Of a DNA stretch of 64,000 nucleotides, positions 1-23,419 are shown piece by piece. Where the stretch lies: assembly GCF_001039355.2 (NCBI RefSeq), contig NW_019775524.1:808773-872772 (forward strand). Direction: 5' to 3'. The notes below the pieces were generated by a model. The model had not been told where the DNA came from, ran no database searches, and saw only the letters and a list, made by a program, of their open reading frames with translations. A program made the position numbers and the translations under genes. Position 1 is the first letter of the stretch; every line of letters starts with the position of its first letter. The DNA comes from Lingula anatina. Taxonomy: Eukaryota; Brachiopoda; Lingulata; Lingulida; Lingulidae.

Positions 1-640
1 TTTTTTTTTTCTGAGATAACAAGAGCATGAGACATGCTGATAGACAGCGCCCTCTGTGAGGTGATTTTGTTGGGTTGCTGTTCTCGACTTATCAGCAGGG
101 GAAGCTTGTTTGTGCTGTCACAATGTTGCCAGAATCAGATAGACCCATTGGCTAATTTAAACCCTGGAATCTGTTTCAGATGAAAAAAGCTTTAAGTCAA
201 AGCTTAAAAAGTATTTTAACATACTGTTAGTCCAGGTTTGTCCCCTTTTGTAAACTGTACATAAATTTAAGTCTGTGTTGAAGTGAGTTTACTTTATTAG
301 CTTCTGTATTTCTAATTTCTTGTGATATCGTGATTTTAAATGTCCTCATTAAATGACCTGAAGATTTCACTGCCTCTGGGTGTGCTTTTTTTTCGGCTGG
401 GAAGGGGGGGGGGGCTAATACTGTAAGTTGCAGAAGTCCCTTCAGTCTTTTTTCTGTTTATCTTAGTCATCTTGTATTATATTACTAGGCCAGAGGCTGT
501 GTAATGTTCTACAATCTTTGTTGCCTAAAGCAGTATGTAGAAAAGAATTGAACATTTTTGCTCCTGTGAACCAAACTGAGTACTTCCTGTGCAGATAACT
601 TCAAGAACTTGCTATGCTACAAACAAAGTAACAACTTAAT

Positions 641-675
<35 letters not shown>

Positions 676-2660
676 CCCCTTATGTAGTCTTGCCCTATAA
701 AACTTATGTATAATTAAGGGTAAATGTATAATGCACTAACTTTAAAAATTTGTCTTATTTTGGGTATTTTTAATTTTAAAGATAAGACCAGGGTTTGGTC
801 CAAAGTTCTTTTGAGAAACTTGCCCCATAGGGTATTTTCTGTCATTCCATCTTGGTAATTTCAAACATGCAGCAGTGGATTGGAGGAAATAATTTCTTAT
901 CGTATCCCTCAAGCCTGTTCACAGCCAAGGCCAGACAAAATTGAGAAGTTGTTAGAGGGCGCAACTGACACTAATTTGGGAAAAATTACAAAATTCCTGA
1001 TATTGGGAAAATTTTTTTCAATTTTTATTTTAAATGGGAAAAAAATCTATTGCGGATTGGTTTGAGTTTAATTGGTTAAAGTGGGAGACATTTATAGTTG
1101 ACCCCAGAAAAAAAACAATGCTCTTGTTTCTATTCTGTGAAATTGCCTCAACACCGTAGATTAGACATTTCCTCCTCACTAAAATAAAATTAAATTAAAA
1201 AAACAACAACAAAGAATAAAAACATTTACTGACTGTGAAGTCAAGCTGTTTTGCTCGTTGCACATCAAATGTTTTAAAAACAAAACAAAAATTGCTTAGA
1301 GAGGGTTGTCTCTCGTTAACCAACTTATCAGTTTTCTCTGGCCTAACTGGGCTTGTCCAACTAGAGGGTGTGTGATGTCAGCTCTTTGGTCATTGAAAGT
1401 TCACTTGAGAAAAATAGTCAGCCCAAATTTTTTCTCTGAAGTCCAAACTTTCCCTTAAAGCCTAGTCATGTTGTATCATGTTGTTTTTTGTTCCACTGTC
1501 TGTCATTGTTGTTTGAAGTTTACATGGTTGAGATGAAGAAAAATTCATTGGGCCATAACTCCCAGTGACATTTTTCTCCGATTGACTTGTTTGTTTCAAA
1601 AACGTTTTTTAGAATGTCATCCCCATGAAATCATGTACTTGGACTAGCAAATGCCTTTAGGTGTTTAGATATTCAGAGAGAAAAAAATAACTAAAACAAA
1701 AGATGTTCGTGTAGAGCTAAGAGTTTTAAGCTTTCAACACTTTTAGTTTTTCTTGATATTTATTATGAAAAAAAAGTGTTATTCACTATATTCATAGTTT
1801 TTCTTGTTTTTAATTATAAAAAATGACAGGCTTACATGGTAATAATGATGAAGGAAATGAAAATGCACATCAGCAAAGATCATCAAAAGTTTAGAAATTT
1901 TAAAAGAAGAAGAGTTATAACAGGTATAGGAAAATGAGTAGACATTTGTAAAACTAGATAAAGCAAGATGAGAAAAAGCAAGAAAATGAGATTAAGGTGA
2001 AAAAAAGAAATAGCATGAAGGTTTCTGGATCCAGAATAGAGTAAACTTACAGCAATAGGTTATCAGACTTGCTGTAGGCAGCTAGAAAACCAATTAATCT
2101 AGTTTTGAGTTAACTGAAATCTCCTGCACATTTTTGGCACACTTTACCAAAAGGTTAGATAAGCAGGGAGAGCAAACTCAAATATCACAGTTGCTATAAA
2201 TATGCTACTGCTTGTCAACAAATTTACCGCGAGTGTTGATTTATACTTGAAATCTCATTATATTGTTGGGGTTAGGAGGTGTAATCGTTCTTATTACATT
2301 ACGATTCTTGATCATTTGAATTTGAGTTTCAGTGACTGACACTTGTCACAGGAGTTTTTTTAACCTCTAAAAAATGTCAAAATGTAATGTGTGGCTTTGG
2401 ATGGGTATATGTTGATGTTTGAAAAATAATAACATGGGATATAATATTTTGAATAGTTCATGCACAGCAAAGAGGTCAATATAAAGACTATGATATAGTT
2501 CTTGTTTTATGGTGGTTAAAATATTCTGTATCGAAGTCTCTGCATTTGTCAATTTGTGAAAATATGCTGTATTCATTTATTACATTAAATATTTTTTCAT
2601 CATATCATATATATGATTTTAAATTTGTCATTGCTTTAAGAATATTGCATCTTGCTTCAG
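1..2660 (+). other. Probable intron of the ACAP gene, no exon seen
   Basis: This stretch precedes an exon that begins inside a gene (phase 0, no start codon), so it is most likely intron. It is AT-rich, with a short CT microsatellite (about 642-674) and a G run near 404-414. No open frame here resembles the BAR-domain part of ACAP that must lie further upstream. The open frames at 880-1065 and 2367-2576 have no recognisable content. Confidence 0.6.
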
Positions 2661-8868
<6,208 letters not shown>

Positions 8869-9220
8869 GGTCAAGGTGATATAGTTTAGGTCAAGGTCAA
8901 GGTGGCATTATTTGGGTCAAGGTCTCTCAAAGGCCGTTGCTCTCCACTGATGTTTGAATGGGATTATGCCAAGCTCTTTTTGAGAAATTGAGATCTATTT
9001 GTTGTACGATGTCATTGTAAAAATTACTAAGGAATAATATTTTTTCTAGAAGATGACTAAAATTGGAAATTGGAATTTGCTCCTTTCTTTGTTTGAATAA
9101 TTATGCAATATGTTTTGGTGCTGCCTGCTTAGCAAAGCTTTTTCAAGACATTGTGCAAGTTTTACGTAATCAGATTCAAACTAATATGATGAGACAATCT
9201 ACTTATTCAAAGGGGAGACT

Positions 9221-9221
9221 N
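9221..9221. other. Assembly gap (single N) between duplicated blocks
   Basis: A single N exactly at the junction between the two ACAP 3' copies. Confidence 0.95.
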
Positions 9222-9249
9222 ACTACATGTACATGATGTTGCTTTTCAG

Positions 9250-14570
<5,321 letters not shown>

Positions 14571-15977
14571 GGTCAAGGTGATATAATTTAGGTCAAGGTC
14601 AAGGTGGCATTATTTAGGTCAAGGTCTCTCAAAGGCCATTGCTCTCCACTGATGTTTGAATGGGATTATGCCAAGCTCTTTTTGAGAAATTGAGATCTAT
14701 TTGTTGTACGATGTCATTGTAAAAATTACTAAGGAATAATATTTTTTCTAGAAGATGACTAAAATTAGAAATTGGAATTTGCTCCTTTCTTCGTTTGAAT
14801 AATTATGCAATATGTTTTGGTGCTGCCTGCTTAGCGAAGCTTTTTCAAGACATTGTGCAAGTTTTACATAATCAGATTCAAACTAATATGATGAGACAAT
14901 CTACTTATTCAAAGGGGAGACTGTTTCGTTTAGGATTTTTCTCTTTTTTTTTTTTTTTCTTTAGTACGTTCTGATATTTTAGCCATTTTACAGAAACCCA
15001 ACAGTGATTTTTTATTGCGCTGGCTCTCTGTTACTTCATTGATTTGGTCATCATGGAATACCATATATTTTGTGTGCAATATGCTACTGTAGTATACAAT
15101 AATCATATACAAATTATCCAAATGCTACTACACTTACTGTTATTTTTTATTTGTGCAGTCATGTCAGTAAATGTTTGTATGATATGACATGACCATGACA
15201 TTATTTTTCATAAAATCAGTGAAGTTTTTTGAGTGTCATGATTGTAGTTATAGTTTAGACATATTATCATTTCATCAGTTTGGTGATAATTGTTATGTAA
15301 TAGATATTGAATATGACATGTTGCAGACACATGCGGCACATGCACTATCTAAAGACTAGCGACATTGATAGTCAAAACTTCATAGAAGTTTTCTTATAGT
15401 TGCCAGGGCCGTATTGGGGGAGGGGGGTACAAAAGGACTGCTGTAATGACCTGGAAAATGGCCCACTCATAGATTAAATTTGGTGCAGGTTTATGAACAT
15501 GCAGAGGTTTCATGGTTAAAAAAAGGTTCGCTTTTTTCAAAACAAAAAAATTTAATAATACCCCCCCCCCCTTTGTTGCTGTTGTTACTGTTGTTGAAAT
15601 AAATGTAATCTGTATTTGATGTGCAATTGACGGTATTTGTGTGTGTGCCATGTGACGTTTCAATCTGATCAAAGACATCTGTGCCTTCATTTTAAATTAA
15701 GAACAAAATCGGTGCAAATCTTTGAAATACTCAGCCAAATCACTGAAGCCAAGAACAAGTTGCTAGTCTCTAATAACTAGTTTTGACCTTTTTAATGAGA
15801 TCTGTACAGTAGTAAAAATTATCAGTTTTTGCCAATGTCAGTTTTATATGTTTTTCAACAGCAGTTTATTATGTGCATTAATGAATTATTTTAAACTTTG
15901 ATTTCACATGTCTGAATTCTCCTGTTTTACCCCTCTAGTTGAAAATACATTGAGTATCACATATGCTGGGATAAAAG

Positions 15978-15983
<6 letters not shown>

Positions 15984-16064
<81 letters not shown>
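15984..16064. repeat. (TA)n microsatellite
   Basis: About 80 bases of uninterrupted TA dinucleotides. Confidence 0.97.
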
Positions 16065-16066
<2 letters not shown>

Positions 16067-16732
16067 AGTTAATTGAAGATTAGATTGTTAAATGGCAAGT
16101 ATAGTTTGTTAATAGTATTTATTATAATCTGTGGACCAGATCTGAATTTTAAATGATAATTACAGTGTGAGTTGTTCTTAACCATGTAGAATATGTTATA
16201 GATAGAGCTGCGTACGTAGTCCAAGGTGAGACAGAAATAGACGAGTCTGAATGATGACAACAGAATGATCTTCAAGTAATTTATGTGAGATAAAGGCCAA
16301 AACTCGGTGGCAGTAGAATGTGGCTTGCTGTGACATTTAGTTTGTATGTCAACCAATCCACTCATATGGTACTAAAGGATTATAATGAGCGCAAATTGTT
16401 TGCTTGTCATTGAATAGAGAGAACACCTATCAGCAGGCTTTGATTCTGATTTTTTTAACAATACTCAGCATAAAATATCTTTCTAGTCTAATTATTTTCT
16501 CATCATTTTCAATTGTAAATAAGGGATTGAACCTTGTGTGCATGCTGGTAGATTCTCATTTTTTCTATACCATCTAAAATTGTCTTTTTTTCAAAATGGT
16601 CCCCATTCATAGCCGTGACTTTCTTGTCTGTAGCACAAACTCAGATCTTCATTTGTTGTATTGCCATACTGCGTTACTCTGAGTATGTTGGTAAGATGCC
16701 AATCACTGTCATTACTCAGCAACTCTTGTTTA

Positions 16733-16756
16733 ATATATATATATATATATATATAT
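16733..16756. repeat. (TA)n microsatellite
   Basis: Short uninterrupted TA dinucleotide run. Confidence 0.95.
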
Positions 16757-17218
16757 TTGTGATTCGGCTATCTTTTTTGTTTTGAGAACAGTGATAAGTA
16801 CATGTAGGGGAGGATGGGGGATTTTTCAAAGCCACTGTGAAATGACAAGTACATTTAGCTTGCTGAAATAATTATGGTGATATTAATATAAGACAGTGGG
16901 AGCCTAGTTCTGTATGTTTTTATCAACAGGTATTGATCCCTCAGTTAAGCTGTATGATAAGGAAAATGTCAGAACTATCGGATTTGCAGCTCAGTTTTAT
17001 ATTGCAATTACCTGGCTTGTTGTTTGAGGTATTTGTACCTGTTATTGTGCTGCCTTTTTTTTTTTTCATTTATTTTTTCTTTACAGTATATATGTATAAG
17101 TCATTTAGTCTGTTAGTGAGGGGCAGATCCGTGCTGCATGGTTCAAGAGAAGGGAGGTCAGTTTTTATTTAAACCCAAACACCACTTCTGGGAGTACCCT
17201 CTGTGCCTGCTTAAACTG

Positions 17219-17483
17219 GAGCAGTAGTAGTAATTTATTTTCGTGAAGTGTGGCAACATTAATAACAAAAAGTAATGCACAATAAAAAGCACACAAACGT
17301 ACACAAAGCTTATTACACAGTGCTGCTGATAAATAAATTATACATGTAAATACTGAGAATGCACGTTGTACACAAAATCTACAACAACTTCCACGGTGGC
17401 TTCACATAGCTCATATACACTATTAAAATTGAGTTCATACTGCTCTCTTAGTTGTTTGGTCATAGGGCATTCAATCAGAATAT

Positions 17484-17524
<41 letters not shown>

Positions 17525-17560
17525 CGGTACATTGTGCATGTTTCAGATTTGCTTTTGTGG
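17219..17560 (-). mobile_element. 3' end of a non-LTR retrotransposon (ORF2 tail), degenerate
   Basis: On the minus strand, 17484 to 17338 reads HILIECPMTKQLREQYELNF and continues to a TAA stop. H-I-L-x-E-C-P is the wording found near the end of the reverse transcriptase/RNase H reading frame of many non-LTR elements. A stretch reading AQCTA precedes it (17523-17540), but a homopolymer of about 38 A (minus strand) has grown between the two, so the frame is broken. After the stop comes a short UTR ending in AATAAA and TACTACTAC, a usual kind of LINE tail. Upstream parts are absent, which fits 5' truncation. Confidence 0.65.
17485..17522 (+). repeat. Poly(T) tract inside the LINE remnant
   Basis: A homopolymer of about 38 T splits the retrotransposon coding remnant; read on the minus strand it is an A run between the AQCTA and HILIECP coding stretches. 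Confidence 0.9.
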
Positions 17561-17691
17561 TGAATCATCTGAAGCCCCCCCAATCTCTGAAACTGACTCT
17601 TTCATCAAGTTGATCTCTAGTCATATATGTCATTCAGTGTCTTGGGCTTTCAGTGCTTCATTTGTTGTCATTATTTCAGTTGACCTTCATG

Positions 17692-17860
17692 CAGGGGCGG
17701 ATTTAGGGAGTCTTCTGGGTGTTCCAGAAGACGGTCGGATTTTCATGTTTACATTGACGGGTATCTAATATTTTCTGTCGGATGACGGTCAAAAAATGGA
17801 GGATTGATTAACAAAGATAATTTGGAAGACTGTCAGAAAATATCTTTGGATCCGCCCCTG
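17692..17860 (+). mobile_element. MITE family A, copy 1 (CAGGGGCGGAT ends)
   Basis: The 169-bp element begins CAGGGGCGGAT and ends ATCCGCCCCTG, an 11-bp inverted terminal repeat. It is flanked on both sides by TCATG, a 5-bp target-site duplication (17687-17691 and 17861-17865). The inner part carries CCAGAAGACGGTC and TGACGGTC motifs and no coding capacity. A second copy in opposite orientation is at 23065-23223. The CAGG...CCTG ends with a 5-bp duplication would fit a hAT-related family, but no transposase is present here. Confidence 0.85.
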
Positions 17861-18590
17861 TCATGGCGGTTTGTCTTTGAGACATCATTCTGGTTAATCA
17901 GTGATTGCAGCAGATGTAGTAGTTATAGTACTTTGTGTGTTCTTGGTGGCCTTAATTTACCAAAATGTTTGAGTGAAATGTGCCATTTTTGGTGAAACAA
18001 TATAATGTGACATGATCAAAACAGACTCGTCACTTAAAAGATCATCTTTCTGTTGTAATGATGCACAATACCATTCATAGTAGAAGTGAAAATAGATAAT
18101 TTCCTGTCAAGCCACACTTGCTAGTACTTATTTAATCCTAGAATCTGTATTCCTTAAGCAGGTACTTGTAATTTTTAGCATCATAAATGTATAAAAACCT
18201 GTTGATCTCTTTCTGATACTTTATATCACAATTATCTAAAGGAATATCAAGTTTGCAGCAGTGTGCCTTTGTTATTAAATCAGTAATGTATGCTGTGCAT
18301 GCAAGTTTTTATCCATTGTACAGGTCAAAATAATCGTCTGCTTTTTGTTATCTAATCTGAAGCGTTGCATAATTTGCAAGGAATCATAGACCTGATCTCA
18401 TTTTTGTAATCTGCCATAAATTTCTTGCAGTGTTCGTTTCAGTAACATGAAATGTAGATATTTAACACGTAATAATTCTCGATGCAGTTATTTACGTAGG
18501 TATCATCATAGAAGAAAGCTCATTACCTTACTACGGTATCAGTAGATTGCTTGTACGAAGTACGACATTATAGCTCTAATGGTCGTCAAA

Positions 18591-18931
18591 TTTCAGAAAA
18601 TTACGTGTTCGAAACTCGTTTTTGGCCAAACTGTGGATTAATCATTTTGTTGTTCAGTAGGCCTATTGCGTCACATCTTTGTAAAAGATACTGTAAGCAC
18701 ATAATCACCCTATTGGTGGTGAAACGGACACAGTAAGCAGTGTGTTGATCGAAGCACCACATTCGTTCTCTTATGTTCATCATATTTCAGAAATTTACTC
18801 GTACGGAAACTCGATTTTGGTCAAACTGTGGATTAATCATTTTGTTGTACAGTAGGCGTATTGCATCACATCCTTGTAATCCCTTCTTAAGCTCATAAGC
18901 AAGCCTGATGGTGGTGAAACGGACGCAGTAA
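18591..18931 (+). repeat. Tandem duplication, period 194 bp
   Basis: 18591-18736 and 18785-18931 share long stretches such as AAACTGTGGATTAATCATTT, GTATTGCRTCACATC-like and GGTGGTGAAACGGAC words at the same spacing, with moderate divergence. The two units are separated by about 48 bases of less similar sequence. Confidence 0.8.
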
Positions 18932-19768
18932 ACCTCGCCTCTCACTCCAGCAGTTTTCGTACATGTAGCAACCAAATTAAACAATGTTTGTCAATCTTTA
19001 CTTGGTGTTTTGCACAGTGACTTTTTCATGATTTGAATACGTGTGCAGAACCGAGATTGGAACAATATGTTTTTGCTGTTATTATTTATTTATCTGTTTA
19101 TTATCATTTAGTGGAGTATATGTTGATATCAAAATAAACATTTCATGTTTCATTTGCGCATGTTTATCATGCAAACGAGTGTTATGGGGGCTCATAAAAA
19201 GGCTAGATATATAAGATGGAGGCTAATGTTTTACTGTATTTGGGTCATTTTTCAGTTATGGTTCTGAAGCCATGTAGGGCGTCTTAGATGTACATGTATT
19301 GTATGAAGTCATAGACGGTTGCATATTTCCGTCTATTGTTTACTTGAAGAGAGGTAAATCTTGACCTTCTGTTATATTAATATATAAAGGTACATAAAGA
19401 TATAATTAGTGTCCCAATAATTTGTTTTTGAGATTCCTGTCAGATATATTTGCCCTGATTATTTCTCTGCTGACGACCTGTTGAAGTTTGCAAGTGTAAT
19501 ATTTTGTTGAGAATTTATATCAAATGTATGAATAAAAATGTAGAAAATCTACTGTGTGTGCAGTTATTTTTTACTTTTTACCGAAACTTATCCGTCAAGA
19601 ACGTCACTTAACGTATACCCTCTACAAAGGCCACATATTTTCTTACTAAACATTCACAGATATTTCTTTAATCCACTGCCCATTTCTGTGCAGTGAGAAT
19701 TTTTGAGCAGAAATGACAGCGTCAACTGGCACATAGACGAGGGTGCCTAATGGCATACGTAAGTACCC

Positions 19769-19788
19769 CTCTCTCTCTCTCTCTCTCT
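19769..19788 (+). repeat. (CT)n microsatellite
   Basis: About ten CT units. Confidence 0.9.
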
Positions 19789-20574
19789 TCCGAAAAAAAA
19801 ATCAATTTCTGTGTCGGTTATCTCAAGATTCCAAGTAAAATGTGAAGTGAAATGTGACCGGGTTGCGCAACATGACCACAGGCATAAGCAAAATAATATA
19901 TTTAACAATGCAGGGCTGTTGATAGGCACTCTGTTTACACAGGATCCGTAAGTAATCCGTTCAAATTTAAAATTATTGTGTGGCATATTCTTCGATTTTG
20001 TAAGCTATTGAGATAATGGAGGGTAATTGAGGCAAATTCCCCTTCTTTCTGGCTTCTGTTGTGCGTATAATTTTCAAAGTTGAACGTCCGCGTGCGCTTA
20101 TGCCAAATATTTTTGTTTGCAACAACGTCACATAAGTCACAGCGCGCGGGCGATAGGCTTATTATTGCAGGAAACACGGGCTTTGTAATTTCACTCTGCA
20201 TGTCTATATTTGTCCGTTTATTCTGCTGTTTTCTCGGAATCGTGATGCCGCATGCCGTGACCGTAGAGAACACGCGTTTCTCGTTTCCTCCATCTAAACT
20301 CTCAATTATCTTGCTTTGTGTGACATGTTGTGTTGACGAAGTTCATATCAGTGCATCCCTTTCACCAAAATGACAGTTATGTAAAAAATATTTATTCAAG
20401 AACATGTGCACTTCAACAACAGGCTTTAAACAGCTGGAAGAGAAATAGTCCGAATAACAAGAGAGAAAAAAATTAATAAATAAGTAGAGAAAATAAAAAG
20501 TAGAGATTTTTCAAATTTTCTTGAAAAATATGTGTAATGCACATGCATGGTCTAAAAAAATCTAAAAGTTACAT

Positions 20575-20966
20575 CAGGCCTACCCAACTACCAGACTCGG
20601 CACCTACGGATCCAGAATAAACCGGTATATCAGACCACACTACCCGTTTTCAAGGTGTGTCAGATTGCATTACGGAGTATCTTACCCCATCACAAATTTT
20701 GTAGGTCTACCTGTCATCCGGGTATTGCTTAGGATCNCAGATTGCATTACGGAGTATCTTACCCCATCACAAATTTTTGTAGGTCTACCTGTCATCCGGG
20801 TATTGCTTAGGATCATCGCTATCACATCGCGCGCCAGGCAAAATGGGTGAAGTGGCTGATACTCCGTAATGCGATCTGACACACACCTTGAAAACGGCTA
20901 GTGTGGTCTGATATACCGGTTTATTCTGGATCCGTAGGTGCCGCGTCTGATAGTTGGGTAGGCCTG
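20575..20966. mobile_element. MITE family B, foldback element with about 110-bp inverted ends
   Basis: Begins CAGGCCTACCCAACTACCAG and ends in its near-exact reverse complement (GTTGGGTAGGCCTG). Complementarity runs inward for about 110 bases, through ACCGGTATATCAGACCACAC and GATTGCATTACGGAGTATC. The 5-bp word TACAT flanks both ends (20570-20574 and 20967-20971), a likely target-site duplication. The middle contains an N (20737) and a 76-77 base segment that is present twice on either side of it, so the true element is probably about 315 bp. Confidence 0.88.
20737..20737. other. Assembly gap (single N) inside a MITE
   Basis: The 76 bases before the N (20661-20736) recur almost exactly after it (20738-20814), as when two overlapping contig ends are joined without merging. 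Confidence 0.95.
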
Positions 20967-21458
20967 TACATGCGAAGTAAAATTGTCAAATGTTTAACAT
21001 TTTGGCATGCCTGATCCCGGTTGTCTGCTAAAGCTAGAATTCTGCTTCATGGTGTTGTTAGCAGACTCAACGTTTCATGAAAATTTATCTAGAAATTTCC
21101 TGAAAAATGTGAAGTGTGAGCTGTTGCCCATGGTGATAGTTTTATCCACCTTTCGGCTCCTTTTCATTATGGAGTTCGAACCACCCTGGTCTTCCGTGGA
21201 GAAAACGTAACAGCCAACGTTTACATGCATGCAAGCTGTGGTCGAAACTTTCTATTCAAGCATGACCATGTTCCATCTCATCGTACCAACAATTCTTCAA
21301 AGCCCAGGGATTCTAGGCAGAAAAAAGATACGAACAATGAGCTATGCAAGCAGAGCAAAATCATCTACAACTTATATCTGTTTGATACAAAGATGGCTTA
21401 ATTTGCAACGGACAACTGAATAAACATATAAGAAACAAAAGCAGCATACATACTTTAA

Positions 21459-21672
21459 GGGCGCATTCCCATAGATTTTAGATCGATATATCCACGTGGG
21501 GAGTCTCAATAGATTACTGTCAGATAATCCGGCTTAAATGTCCGTACCGCCTAGTACAAGCTGTAAGGGGGTAATTAACTTTCGTGCCCTCTCGGCTGAC
21601 AGCTATTTTAGCGTGAACCCCCAGGGAGTTAGGTCGATCTAGTTGGATCGATCTAATCTCTGGGAATGGGGT
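21459..21672. mobile_element. MITE family C member (GGGCGCATTCCCA ends)
   Basis: The left end GGGCGCATTCCCATAGATTT is mirrored by a right end GAGATTAGATCGATC...TGGGAATGGGGTC read on the other strand. Both arms contain a GATCGAT word about 20 bases in. It is flanked by TTAA on the left and CTAA on the right, so a TTAA-type target is possible. No coding capacity. Confidence 0.65.
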
Positions 21673-21676
21673 CTAA

Positions 21677-22925
21677 GACAAGACTGCAAATTATAAATAG
21701 TTGTAGCGAAGGGATGTTGTTTTCTGGAAAATTCAAAGTATCACGTGGGCCGTCTCGCATGCCTGGCGTTCTCCCAGAAAAACCGAGGAATCCGTCGTTG
21801 TGACAACTTAGCTTTATCTGTCAGAAAAATTTACTGGGCATTTCACGCGAAAACCGATGAAATCAGATAGTGAAGTCATTTAAGAGAAAGTTGTGGTACG
21901 TTACATTACATTTTTGTACTTTCACCAAGCTTTATAATACATGTATTTGATAACTGTTTGATAACTGCCTGGTACGAGAGAAAATCACAAAACCGACAAC
22001 AGTATTTTTCTCCTCAAAATCCCGTCAGCTGTTGGACACTGTACTTTATCTCTACAGTTGACTAGACTTTTGGGGATTTTTTTTTTTTTTTTTTTTTTTT
22101 TGTAGAAAATTGGTACAGTTGAGTTGTTTCTATGATTTTATCATTCCCTCTCACCCTCTTTAAGTCGCGCTTTTCCAGTTGAGATTCACGTTTGTCTTAT
22201 ATTGTACCCTATCAAAGTATTCGAACTGATTATAAATACTTATAAAAACTCATAAAACCCTCGTCTAAGCCCTCTTTTATCCCGTCTTGGGGGACCCTTT
22301 TATCGATAGCTAATCTCTGTTAGCCAGTGTGCAGAGTTGGGTCGTGCTAAGGTACATCCACCAAACACCACTGGAAACGGGTCTCACTTTTGTACCGCTA
22401 AAATCAGAGCCTGTCCCTTTCGGAGCCCCGTTTCAAAATCAGGACTGATACGGTTTTACTGTAGATACTCTGCTATAGTGGAAGGGATATCATCGCCAAA
22501 GCTGACAAAGAATTGTTCTCTTATCAGCCCGAGCGGCGACTGTACACATTCTTCTATCTACAAGCAGGAGTGTATGGGATAAGATATGTGTATTTCGACA
22601 GTACACATGCATATACAGTGCTTGGATTATACATTACTGCATTGGTAGTGTAGCTTATTAATGGTATGTATAGAGAGTTAGGCCTATCCAATTAAGTCTT
22701 GCTGTGCTTTATACTGCCTCGAGCGTGGATACACTGAAATGTTTAGAGAGTATTTTAGCCTGGAACCAGTGGTTTAAACCCATGATGATGTATTGCCACG
22801 TGACAGCAAACACGTTATCTGAATTAACCTACGTGTAGCTTGGAGAAATTCTTGCTACGAGGTCTGTGTGAACAAGTATTATTTTTTCTACAAAGTCTGG
22901 AACCTTGTTGCACCCTTGTACCACT
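21677..22925. other. Non-coding spacer
   Basis: No supported gene. It holds a T run at about 22077-22101. The 81-residue frame at 22337-22582 has no similarity that I recognise and no clear splice or promoter context. Confidence 0.45.
22077..22101. repeat. Poly(T) tract
   Basis: About 25 T in a row. Confidence 0.9.
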
Positions 22926-22987
22926 CCGGTCCGTATATACTAATATAACGTACTAGTATATACGTTATATTAGTATATACGGACCGG
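22926..22987. repeat. Perfect 27-bp inverted repeat (hairpin) with 8-nt loop
   Basis: The left arm 22926-22952 (starting CCGGTCCGTATATACTAATA) is the exact reverse complement of 22961-22987, with loop CTAGTATA. A further partial direct repeat of the arm (ATACTAATATAACGTACTAG) follows at about 22988-23008. Confidence 0.95.
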
Positions 22988-23064
22988 ATATACTAATATA
23001 ACGTACTAGTACAACAGAAGTGTTTAGAAACGCCAAATCTAAGCAATTTAATATATGTACAAAC

Positions 23065-23223
23065 CAGGGGCGGATCCAGAGATATTTTCTGACAGTCTTC
23101 CAAATTATCTTTGTTGATCCATCTTCCATTTTTGACCGTCTTCCGACAGAAAACATTACATGGCTGACAATGTAAACTTGAAAATCTGACCGTCTTCCAG
23201 AAGACGGTCTAAATCCGCCCCTG
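23065..23223 (-). mobile_element. MITE family A, copy 2, reverse orientation
   Basis: It has the same CAGGGGCGGAT...ATCCGCCCCTG ends as the element at 17692-17860. Internal words (AAGACGGTC, GACAGTCTTCC, CAATGTAAAC) appear in the opposite order and strand. The flanks CAAAC and CCAAC could be a 5-bp target duplication with one change. Confidence 0.85.
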
Positions 23224-23419
23224 CCAACGATGCAGGGATGGGGTGGGTGCATTTATAACAAAATAGCCTATTCAACTCAATGCTTCACTAAAAAGAAAAT
23301 GGTCACACTCTGATTATCAGAATGACACGCGTATTTTCCCAATTATTCTGGGTACTGACAGCTCAATCTGAGCTAAGGCCTACATGTACTGCATTGTAGT
23401 AGTTACACACTGTAGGTCT

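Larger units (their letters stand above)
14571..17218. other. 3' flank of ACAP with AT microsatellites, no gene seen
   Basis: It begins with several GGTCAAGGT words just after the stop codon and probably holds the 3' UTR. A candidate AATAAA polyadenylation signal is at 15598-15603. Pure AT microsatellites lie at about 15984-16064 and 16733-16756, and a C run at 15561-15571. No open frame has recognisable content on either strand. Confidence 0.5.
17866..20574. other. Non-coding spacer
   Basis: No gene is seen. It holds the tandem repeat at 18591-18931, a CT microsatellite at 19769-19788, and AATAAA signals near 19134 and 19541 that could end an upstream transcript. The 97- and 112-residue frames at 19935-20373 overlap on opposite strands and resemble nothing. 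Confidence 0.5.

Noticed and set aside
19935-20373. Frames of 112 (minus) and 97 (plus) residues
   Set aside because: They overlap on opposite strands and have no recognisable domain; codon content is not persuasive.
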